Origin: Anaerolineales bacterium UBA4826
Lineage (GTDB): Bacteria > Chloroflexota > Anaerolineae > UBA4142
NCBI GenBank assembly: GCA_002400365.1
Contig: DHFK01000005.1
Coordinates: 6,773 to 39,304 of the forward strand
Length of the DNA stretch: 32,532 nt
Reading direction: 5' to 3'
Shown: in pieces, positions 23,022-29,902 of the stretch
How positions within the stretch are numbered: position 1 is the stretch's first letter
Layout: each line of letters starts with the position of its first letter
The notes under the pieces: generated by a model
The model's input: the letters and a program-made list of their open reading frames with translations, nothing else
Databases searched by the model: none
What the model was told of the DNA's origin: nothing
Program-made: the position numbers and the translations under genes

Positions 23022-24335
23022 TCATCTAGGCGTTAGCGTTCGCGTCAGGGTTAGCGTGCGCGTGAGTGTCGGCGTTGCCGTCAGCAGCGGCGTGGGCGTT
23101 GCCGTGAGCGTCGGCGTCGGTGTGGGCAATGGTTCGATGATGAGAACCTCGATTGTGTCCGGGACGATGTTCTGGACGCGGAGCGAATTCGGGACGACGG
23201 GCACCCGCGGCTTGAGTTGATAAGTGCCCGCGAGTAGCCCGGTAGCATCCACCACCACCTGCACATCGTCGGCGGCAAGCGTCTGCAAACTCGGCACGGG
23301 ACCGGAGAGGATCACTTCTACCGAGTCCGGCGAAACCGTCCCAATCAAGCCGCGCCGCAAACCTTGCAACACGACTTTGCGACGGATCGTCTGTCCGCCC
23401 AGAATCGGCGTCACGGAAACCTGCACCATCACGCCTTCGTTGTTCAAAACCGAAACGCCCTCCGGCAGTAAAATCGCCACGCGCTTGGTCACCTCGGTGG
23501 TCGCCTCGTTGATGTCAATCGGCGCGGTTTCGATAAAGCCCGGGATCTTTGCCATTACCTCCGGGCTGCCCGCGACGGTCACGTTCGATGGGGTCACGAC
23601 GATATTGCTGATCCAATACCCTGGCGCAACGCTGCCTTTCAGGACTGCCTTGAGCGAGACATCTTTGTAGCCGACGCGTTGCTCGACCTGCACCTTGACC
23701 GTCGTGACCGCGGGCGTGACCGTCACACCCTGCACCGGGTTGCCCTGGAGATCGCGCGGTTGGAGCGTCACTTCGCGTTCGACCGGCGCTTTCGCGCCGC
23801 GCAGGTAGACGTCCGCGGCGATCTCCACCACTTGCTCGACGAGCACCGCTGGTCCGCTGACGGTCACTTGCGATGGAGTGCTGACTGGCGTTCGGTAGAA
23901 ATAACCTAGCGGCGGCGCATCCAATACTTCGCTATGAATGTCAAAGTCGCGCGACTTGGTCCGCTCCAAGCGAATACCCACCGCCGCGGGCTCGACGCTG
24001 ACGATGGTCACGCGCGGATCGGTGACCTGGATTTTGATGGGCACCTGTTGCATGCCCGTGTCGAGTCCCTGCAAATCCGCCGCCACGCGAAAGGACGCCG
24101 GCTGCAATTGATCCCAACTCACTTGGGGCGCGCGCAATTTAACGCGCACGGTCTCAGCGGTCTTGGAATAGATCAGCATGCCTTCCGGGCGATTGACGAT
24201 TTCGATGGGCAGGGGATCAGGATACAAGCCCTCGCGGCTGGGATTCTGCTCGCCGGTCGCGACCGCCCAGACGACGACGGCTAGCAGCAGCGCCATCACG
24301 AGCGAATTAAAGTGCGTGAAAAAGGAACGGACCAC
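23022..24335 (-). CDS. cdaR: CdaR, YbbR-domain regulator of the diadenylate cyclase
   Basis: Exported, membrane-anchored protein of 437 residues. An N-terminal transmembrane helix (FNSLVMALLLAVVVWAVATG) is followed by about four YbbR beta-repeats (PLPIEIVNRPEG, PQVSWDQLQ, KLVLQGLRRGL-type units). CdaR is known to control CdaA activity in Firmicutes and lies next to it here. I chose GTG 24335 (GGAG 9 bases upstream, one base after the cdaA stop); an in-frame GTG 24353 has weaker support. The last 36 residues are a repetitive Thr/Pro/Leu tail (TPTPTLTATP, LTRTLTLTRTLTPR) unlike the family, likely a flexible extracellular extension. Confidence 0.88.
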   Translation of the reverse strand: MVRSFFTHFNSLVMALLLAVVVWAVATGEQNPSREGLYPDPLPIEIVNRPEGMLIYSKTAETVRVKLRAPQVSWDQLQPASFRVAADLQGLDTGMQQVPIKIQVTDPRVTIVSVEPAAVGIRLERTKSRDFDIHSEVLDAPPLGYFYRTPVSTPSQVTVSGPAVLVEQVVEIAADVYLRGAKAPVEREVTLQPRDLQGNPVQGVTVTPAVTTVKVQVEQRVGYKDVSLKAVLKGSVAPGYWISNIVVTPSNVTVAGSPEVMAKIPGFIETAPIDINEATTEVTKRVAILLPEGVSVLNNEGVMVQVSVTPILGGQTIRRKVVLQGLRRGLIGTVSPDSVEVILSGPVPSLQTLAADDVQVVVDATGLLAGTYQLKPRVPVVPNSLRVQNIVPDTIEVLIIEPLPTPTPTLTATPTPLLTATPTLTRTLTLTRTLTPR

Positions 24336-24336
24336 T

Positions 24337-25146
24337 TTATTTGTCTCCGTCACGACTGAACCAGCGGCCTACGTTCGAGCGCGGCTGATACAAGCGATAC
24401 AGCAGACGATTCAGTTCGCCCTCGTCCAGGCGCTGCACGAGCCGACCGTTGTGCGCGACGGCAATCGCGCCGTTTTCCTCCGAGACGACGACCGCGATCG
24501 CGTCGGTGCCTTCGGTGACGCCGACCGCGGCGCGATGCCGGGTGCCCAGTTCGCGATCCAGCGTATTGCTCTCCGAAAGCGGCAACATGCACGCCGCGGC
24601 GACGAGGCGATCTTCGCGAATAATCGCCGCGCCGTCGTGCAGCGCCGAGTTCTTGAAAAAGACCGAAAGGAGCAGATCGGCAGACAATTGCGCGTCCAAC
24701 AGCACGCCCGTGTCCACATAGTCCTGCAAACCGGTCGTGCCCTCGAGCACGATGAGCGCGCCAAACCCATGCAGCGCCAGTTCGCTTGCGGCGCGCGCGA
24801 TCGTATTCACCGTTTGCGCGGCGGAGGCGCTGCGCCGCGCCAACAACATGCCGGGCCGTCCCAGGCGTTCGAGCGCGCGCCGGATTTCGGGTTGAAAAAT
24901 CACCGGGATCGCGACCAACAACGCGGGGATCGAATTACGGATGAGCCAGTTGAACGCGGTCAGATGCAGGACGTTCGCGGCGAGGAAGGCGAGAAAGACG
25001 ACCAGGACCGTGCCGCGCAACAATTGCACCGCGCGCGTCCTTTGGATGAAGAGCAAGAGCAGGTAGAAAATGAACGCGACCAGTAGGATATCCAGAACGC
25101 TGGACGGCGTGAAATGCGACAAGAGTTCCGAGAACGCGCTCAACAC
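24337..25146 (-). CDS. cdaA: Diadenylate cyclase CdaA
   Basis: Membrane-bound enzyme of 269 residues that makes cyclic di-AMP from two ATP; c-di-AMP governs potassium uptake and wall homeostasis in monoderm bacteria. Three N-terminal helices (about 15-85) precede the DAC domain. Catalytic motifs are intact: DGA (171-173, in LHDGAAII) and RHR (203-205, in GTRHRAAVG). FQPEIRRALERLG and GALIVLEGTTGL also match. The start is GTG 25146 (or TTG 25143), just after the TPR gene stop, without a strong ribosome-binding site. The cdaA-cdaR order is the usual one; the glmM gene that often follows is not here. Confidence 0.95.
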   Translation of the reverse strand: MLSAFSELLSHFTPSSVLDILLVAFIFYLLLLFIQRTRAVQLLRGTVLVVFLAFLAANVLHLTAFNWLIRNSIPALLVAIPVIFQPEIRRALERLGRPGMLLARRSASAAQTVNTIARAASELALHGFGALIVLEGTTGLQDYVDTGVLLDAQLSADLLLSVFFKNSALHDGAAIIREDRLVAAACMLPLSESNTLDRELGTRHRAAVGVTEGTDAIAVVVSEENGAIAVAHNGRLVQRLDEGELNRLLYRLYQPRSNVGRWFSRDGDK

Positions 25147-25152
25147 AACTCA

Positions 25153-27357
25153 TTACTCACTTAGTTGTTCCAAAAGTTTCTTGTAATCTTCGACCCGTGG
25201 CGGATTGAGTTCGACAATGCGGCGGATCGTTTCGAGCGCGGCAGCCGTCTGACCCGCGTTCAGTTGCGCGTCGCCCAGCGCGTCCAACACTTTGACGGCT
25301 TGGTCCACATTGCCGCTGGTTTGATACAGGCGCGCCAAGCGCATGACGATTTCCGCTTCGCTCGCATAATCCTGCGCCAACGCTTCGAGCACGCCGATGG
25401 CTTTGCGCGATTCGCCGCGCGTTTGATACCGCGCGAGCAGGTCGTCAAGATCGCGCAGCGCCGCGCTGACCTGGCGCAGATGCAACTCTAGTTCGATCGC
25501 GCAAAAATGGGCGCGTTCGTCGTCGGGGCTTTGCCGGCGGATCTCCTGGTACGCCGCCAGCGCGCCTTTCAGATTACCCTGCTTCGCCAGCGTCTCAGCC
25601 AGCCGATGTCGCAAGAGCGCCCGGGAGGGGCTCGCGCTATCCGACGGCGCGACCAACCGCAAGCCCGCGTTGAGTTTCTCCAGCGCTTGAGGTAACTGAC
25701 CGAGGCGGACGTACATATCGCCATAGGCGAGATATTGCGCGAGCGCGTCCTCCGTCCGATTCTGCCGCAGCAGCAGGTCAATCAACTTGTCCCGCGTGCT
25801 GGCGTCGTCATCGGCGGTTTGCAACGCGCGGCGGTACATATTTTCGGCGCGCGCCAGGTCGCCGCGAATGAGGCACAGTTCCCCCAGCGTCAGGAACTTG
25901 GAGTTGGCTTCGCTCGCGCGATTCTGCCTCGCCATGATTTCGGCAAGGCAAACGTGCGCGGGCAAATAACTGGGCGCCCATTCGATCGCGCGGTAACACT
26001 CGTCCGTGGCCGCCGCGAATTGGTCTTGGCGCACGTACTCTTGCGACAACGCCAACGCCTCCAGCACCTTATCCGCCTTGGGCGCTTGAATGACCTCCGC
26101 CAACGTGACCTGATTATCTTCCGCGCGCAGCAATTCGAGATACCGCCGCACCTCGACGACGCGGTCCTTCCAGTCGTGACTACCGAGGAATTCCTCCAGC
26201 GCCCGACTAAAGGCTTCGGCTTGCGCGGGGTCATTTTTCGTCACATAGTTTTCCGCCAAGCCCGCGTAGACCGCGCTTAAATCGTCGGCGCGCTCGCGGC
26301 TCACGCTGCCTAGATCAATCAGGCGGACCACTTGCAGGAATCGTTCCACCGCGCGATCCAGTTTGCCCTGCGCGCGATAGCACTTGCCCAGCGCATAGCA
26401 ACTGGCAAGTTCGTATTCCTTATCATTCACCATCTCACTCAGGAGCGCGATCGCGTCCTCGTAATGCGCCATCTCGGAGTACAACAAGCCCAGGTTGAAT
26501 TTGACTTCGGGTCGCTCCATCCCCGCCGCCACCAGTTGGCGATACGCCTCGATCGCGTCGTCAAAGCGGCGCTGCGCCTGGGCATCTATCGCCCGGGCAA
26601 TCAGCGTATCCACCTCGTGCTGATCAATCTGCGGTCGCTTTTCACCCTGCGGATGCTCTGCGGCGGCGCGTCGCGCCGAGGGCCCCGCGAGGACCGCCTG
26701 CGCCAAGCGCGCGAGCGATTCTTTTTGCGCCTGATCCACCGGACTGACCGCGCTGACCGGCGCGTTGATCTCGCGTTTCATACCTTCGAGGAACGCGCGC
26801 GCCGCTTGGTTATGCGGATCAATGCTTACGGCTTGCTCCGCAAAACTCCGCGCCTTGGCTTTGTCGTCGCGTTTGCGATAAATCTGCGCCAGCGCCAGAT
26901 GTTCCAGCGAAGCCAGCGCGGGTTGACCGGACCGACTATAACTCTCCGCCAGCCGTTGATGCACGTCAGCGCGCTCGGGCTCTAACTCCGCCGCCTTTTT
27001 CCACGCTTCGATCGCTTTGCTCGCCAGTTTAGCGTGCAGGAATAACTCGGCGGCGGCAAGATAGGTGCCCGCCGCGGCGGCGGGACGCCGCATCTTCTCC
27101 TGCAGCGCGGCGATCCGCAAGAGCGGCAAGGGATCACGCGGCTCGGCGCGCGCGAGCGTCTGGTATTCGGTCAGCGCGTCCTCCCACTGACCCAGTTCTT
27201 CGAGCGCCTGCGCCAGACTGGAACGGACACTCGCGTCGCCGGGAAATTCCGCAAGCGCGCGACGATACTCGTCGGCGGCTTGACTCCATTCGCCGTCCCA
27301 CGCCGCATTATGTCCTTTTTTCACAGCGTCGCTGAAAATCGCTTTGTTGCCGGGCAT
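25153..27357 (-). CDS. Tetratricopeptide-repeat protein
   Basis: Soluble protein of 734 residues made almost wholly of TPR helices. Typical repeat units include AAWDGEWSQAADEYRRALAE, LGQWEDALTEYQTLARAEP and RRFDDAIEAYRQLVAAG. They run from residue 10 to the C-terminus, with one less regular region around 195-240. There is no signal peptide or membrane helix, so it is a cytoplasmic scaffold or adaptor. It directly precedes cdaA (gap 6 bases), so it may be cotranscribed with the c-di-AMP genes. Its partner is unknown. The start ATG 27357 lacks a good ribosome-binding site. A heptad hairpin separates it from argF upstream. Confidence 0.88.
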   Translation of the reverse strand: MPGNKAIFSDAVKKGHNAAWDGEWSQAADEYRRALAEFPGDASVRSSLAQALEELGQWEDALTEYQTLARAEPRDPLPLLRIAALQEKMRRPAAAAGTYLAAAELFLHAKLASKAIEAWKKAAELEPERADVHQRLAESYSRSGQPALASLEHLALAQIYRKRDDKAKARSFAEQAVSIDPHNQAARAFLEGMKREINAPVSAVSPVDQAQKESLARLAQAVLAGPSARRAAAEHPQGEKRPQIDQHEVDTLIARAIDAQAQRRFDDAIEAYRQLVAAGMERPEVKFNLGLLYSEMAHYEDAIALLSEMVNDKEYELASCYALGKCYRAQGKLDRAVERFLQVVRLIDLGSVSRERADDLSAVYAGLAENYVTKNDPAQAEAFSRALEEFLGSHDWKDRVVEVRRYLELLRAEDNQVTLAEVIQAPKADKVLEALALSQEYVRQDQFAAATDECYRAIEWAPSYLPAHVCLAEIMARQNRASEANSKFLTLGELCLIRGDLARAENMYRRALQTADDDASTRDKLIDLLLRQNRTEDALAQYLAYGDMYVRLGQLPQALEKLNAGLRLVAPSDSASPSRALLRHRLAETLAKQGNLKGALAAYQEIRRQSPDDERAHFCAIELELHLRQVSAALRDLDDLLARYQTRGESRKAIGVLEALAQDYASEAEIVMRLARLYQTSGNVDQAVKVLDALGDAQLNAGQTAAALETIRRIVELNPPRVEDYKKLLEQLSE

Positions 27358-27375
27358 GTAAGAACTCGATCAAAC

Positions 27376-27431
27376 GTGAAGCGTAAAACGTAAACAGACG
27401 ACTGGTGAGGAATTTACGTTTTACGTTTTAC
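27376..27431. repeat. ACGTAAA heptad inverted repeat overlapping the argF end
   Basis: CGTAAAACGTAAA (27382-27394) and TTTACGTTTTACG (27413-27425) make a perfect 13-bp stem, extendable to about 19 bp with two wobble pairs, around an 18-base loop. The units repeat every 7 bases. On the complement the stem supplies the last residues (VKRKT) and the stop codon (27414-27416) of argF, so it can serve as its terminator. Confidence 0.85.
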
Positions 27432-28361
27432 CTTTGGCTTGCGGTCTCCCATTAGAATCGCGACGATCGCCTTTTGCGCGTGCAAGCGATTCTCGGCTTG
27501 CTCGAAGACGACCGAGTGCGGACCGTCCATCACCTCGTCGGTGATCTCCGCGCCGCGATGCGCGGGCAAGCAGTGCAGCACGATCGCGGTCGGCTTGGCG
27601 CGCGCGACGAGCGCGGCATTGATCTGGTAGGGCGGGAAAATCCGGGCGCGCGCGGCGGCTTGCGCTTCCTGGCCCATGCTCGCCCACACGTCGGTGTAAA
27701 GCGCGTCGGCGTCGCGCGCCGCGGCTTGCGGATCCTCGCTCAGTTCCACGCTGCCGCCCGATGACTGCGCCAGCGCGCGCGCCTTTGCCACCGACGCCTC
27801 GTCGAGCGCATAGCCCGCGGGGGAGGCGCAGACAAAGTTCGCGCCGCCGAGCGCGCACGCGAACATCAGCGACCGCGCGACGTTGTTGCCATCGCCCAGG
27901 AACACAACTCGCAAGCCCTTGAGTTTCCCAAACCGCTCGACAATCGTGAGCGCATCTGCCATGGCTTGGCAGGGATGTTCCTGATCGGACAAGCCGTTGA
28001 TGACCGGCACGCGCGAGTACTGCGCCAGTTCGGTCACGTGCGCGTGCGCAAAGACCCGCGCCATGATGCCGTCCACGTACCGCGAGAGGACGCGCGCAAC
28101 ATCGGCGACGCTCTCGCGCTGCCCCAGCCCGATTTCGTTCGGCGAGAGGTAGAGCGCCTGACCGCCCAGGTGCAGCATCGCCATATCGAACGAGACGCGT
28201 GTGCGAAGCGATGGCTTTTGGAAAACCATGCCGAGCGTCTTGTTCTTCAGAATCGGTTTGTTGCCGCCTTTACGCCAGGCGGTCTTGAGTTTCTTGGCGG
28301 TCGTCAAGACCTGATTGAACTCGACGGTCGAAAGATCGGCGATGGCAAGAAAATGGTTCAT
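27414..28361 (-). CDS. argF: Ornithine carbamoyltransferase
   Basis: Cytoplasmic enzyme of 315 residues joining carbamoyl phosphate and ornithine to citrulline in arginine synthesis. The carbamoyl-phosphate motif is SLRTR (51-55); the more usual STRTR has Thr at the second place. HPCQ (129-132) and HCLPAHRGAEITDEVMDGPHS follow. Domain order and length are normal. GAGGTGA upstream supports ATG 28361. The C-terminal VKRKT is encoded by a palindromic repeat and probably adds nothing to function. The neighbours are a phosphoesterase upstream and TPR/cdaA genes downstream, not other arg genes. The Leu substitution is seen in some authentic enzymes, so the call is firm. Confidence 0.95.
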   Translation of the reverse strand: MNHFLAIADLSTVEFNQVLTTAKKLKTAWRKGGNKPILKNKTLGMVFQKPSLRTRVSFDMAMLHLGGQALYLSPNEIGLGQRESVADVARVLSRYVDGIMARVFAHAHVTELAQYSRVPVINGLSDQEHPCQAMADALTIVERFGKLKGLRVVFLGDGNNVARSLMFACALGGANFVCASPAGYALDEASVAKARALAQSSGGSVELSEDPQAAARDADALYTDVWASMGQEAQAAARARIFPPYQINAALVARAKPTAIVLHCLPAHRGAEITDEVMDGPHSVVFEQAENRLHAQKAIVAILMGDRKPKVKRKT

Positions 28362-28375
28362 AGAATCAACTCACC

Positions 28376-28909
28376 TCACAACGCAATAATGCGTCCTTTC
28401 ATCGCGTGTGTACCTATCTCCAACATCCCCACCGTGCCGGGACGCCCGGCGTCCGGCATCGCCGAGCCGGGGTTGAAGAGCAGCACGCTACCGTGCATTT
28501 TGATGTACGGCGCGTGGCTGTGCCCGAACACGATCGCGTCCACATCCGCAAACTCGCGCAAGACCGCGGCGTAAAGCATCTGCGCGCGCCGCGTCGCGCT
28601 GAGATGCAGCGTCGCGCGGGTCAGCCAGTCTCTTTCCCACGCGCGGTGTCCGTGAACCAAGCCGATCGCGCGCTTGGCGAATTCCAGACGCTGCTTTTCT
28701 TGCAGAAACTTGCGCAGTTCCGGGCTGTCTTGCTCGCCCGCTACCGCGAACGTCTGCGCGATCGGTTCCAGTTGTTGCAGTACGCTCAGCGTGCAGATAT
28801 CGCCGGCGTGCAGAATAATATCCACGCCGCGAAAGATTTCAAGCGCGCGCGGAGGGAGCGCGGGCGAACCATTCGGAACGTGCGTATCCGCCAAGACCCC
28901 AATTCTCAT
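28376..28909 (-). CDS. YfcE-like metallophosphoesterase
   Basis: Cytoplasmic calcineurin-fold phosphoesterase of 177 residues in the YfcE/MJ0936 family. Metal ligands are visible: Asp8 and His10 in VLADTH, Asp37 in HAGD, His86/His88 in VHGH and His130/His132 in GHSHAP. The third motif, normally G-N-x-D, reads G-E-Q-D (58-61), replacing the metal-binding Asn by Glu. This may change metal choice or activity. The start is ATG 28909, 5 bases after the stop of the membrane-protein gene upstream; a longer open frame to 29251 lies inside that gene. The natural substrate of this family is largely unknown. Confidence 0.87.
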   Translation of the reverse strand: MRIGVLADTHVPNGSPALPPRALEIFRGVDIILHAGDICTLSVLQQLEPIAQTFAVAGEQDSPELRKFLQEKQRLEFAKRAIGLVHGHRAWERDWLTRATLHLSATRRAQMLYAAVLREFADVDAIVFGHSHAPYIKMHGSVLLFNPGSAMPDAGRPGTVGMLEIGTHAMKGRIIAL

Positions 28910-28914
28910 CGTCG

Positions 28915-29802
28915 TCACAACCAAAGCGACAAGCCGGTCACGAGCATCCCGACGAGCATGTAAGACTGGACGCGCTGCGCGTACGTCCCTCCGTCGCGAT
29001 CCACACGATAACGCACCTGCCACAACATCTGCGCCAGCAACCCCAGCCCGACCACGCCCGCACCCACCGGCGCGCTGCTGACGATCAGCAGAAACACAAC
29101 CCCCAACTGCGTGACGTTGCTCCAGACGAGCCAGCGACTTTGCCGCGCCGACGCCACGCCGAGGAGGGCGCGATACGCCAGCGTGAAAAGCAAAATGAAA
29201 ACGAGCGCGAGCCCGGAAAAATAGCCAAACGCGCTCTGCCCGATCAGCCACGGCAACGCGATTTCAAAGAGCGCGCGCAACTCCGCGCCGCGCGCCGCGC
29301 CCACCTGACCTTCGATCAACGCGAGCACGAGCGCGAGCGCGGTCAGAATAGTCGGCGCTAGGCCCAGAACGACGGCGAGGCAGAGCGCCACGACGCCGGC
29401 GATCATCATGCCGATGATCTCGGAATCAATCAGGGGCCAGACCGCGCTCCGCGCAAAATGGACTTGGCGCGAGACATTCCACGTCACGCGCCGGAAGAAG
29501 GCAGACGGCTCGTATTCGGAGGGCGTGAGCCAGACCTGGGCGCTCGCCCGATTGCGCGCGAACGCCGTCCGCCAATCGGCGTGCAGCCACAGCGCGCGCC
29601 ACGCGCCGAGCAAGGCATCGCACAAGAGCAGCAGCAGAATCAGAACGAAAAGCGTTTGACTTGACAAAGTCAATGCGCCCGAGGCGACCGCGCCGCACAG
29701 CGCCGCCCACGCGGGCCCCAGGAGCGTCAGCGGACGCGCCGGGCGAAAATCCAGCGCGATCAGCCGACCGACCACTGGGCGCGTGGTATAGGAATCTTCC
29801 AT
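28915..29802 (-). CDS. Polytopic membrane protein of unknown function
   Basis: Protein of 295 residues with about seven to eight hydrophobic segments and no family I recognise. Helices are visible around GPAWAALCGAVASGALTL, FVLILLLLLCDALLG, MMIAGVVALCLAVVL, ILTALALVLALIEG and the C-terminal VGMLVTGLSLWL. The soluble loop between them contains WLTPSEYEPSAFFRRVTWNVSRQ. I chose ATG 29802 (MEDSYTTRP): the open frame that continues upstream to 29862 would translate through a good promoter (29810-29838). The gene is followed by the phosphoesterase after 5 bases, so the two form an operon. Confidence 0.75.
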   Translation of the reverse strand: MEDSYTTRPVVGRLIALDFRPARPLTLLGPAWAALCGAVASGALTLSSQTLFVLILLLLLCDALLGAWRALWLHADWRTAFARNRASAQVWLTPSEYEPSAFFRRVTWNVSRQVHFARSAVWPLIDSEIIGMMIAGVVALCLAVVLGLAPTILTALALVLALIEGQVGAARGAELRALFEIALPWLIGQSAFGYFSGLALVFILLFTLAYRALLGVASARQSRWLVWSNVTQLGVVFLLIVSSAPVGAGVVGLGLLAQMLWQVRYRVDRDGGTYAQRVQSYMLVGMLVTGLSLWL

Positions 29803-29809
29803 CAGGTCT

Positions 29810-29838
29810 ATGATACCATAACGATACAAAAGTGACAA
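29810..29838 (-). promoter_or_regulatory. Promoter giving a near-leaderless transcript
   Basis: On the complement TTGTCA (29838-29833), a 17-base spacer and TATCAT (29815-29810), with TG one base before it. The expected start of transcription falls on or beside the ATG at 29802, so the mRNA would have almost no leader. It is back to back with the promoter at 29854-29882. Confidence 0.6.
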
Positions 29839-29853
29839 ATCAAACGGCGCGGT

Positions 29854-29882
29854 TTGACCCATGCCCGCACATCAGTTACAAT
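29854..29882 (+). promoter_or_regulatory. Promoter for the beta-propeller lipoprotein gene
   Basis: TTGACC (29854-29859), a 17-base spacer and TACAAT (29877-29882), a near-consensus promoter. The predicted start near 29889 leaves a short leader with GGAGG (29892-29896), 6 bases before the GTG start. Confidence 0.75.
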
Positions 29883-29902
29883 GCGAATGACGGAGGTGTC
29901 CT

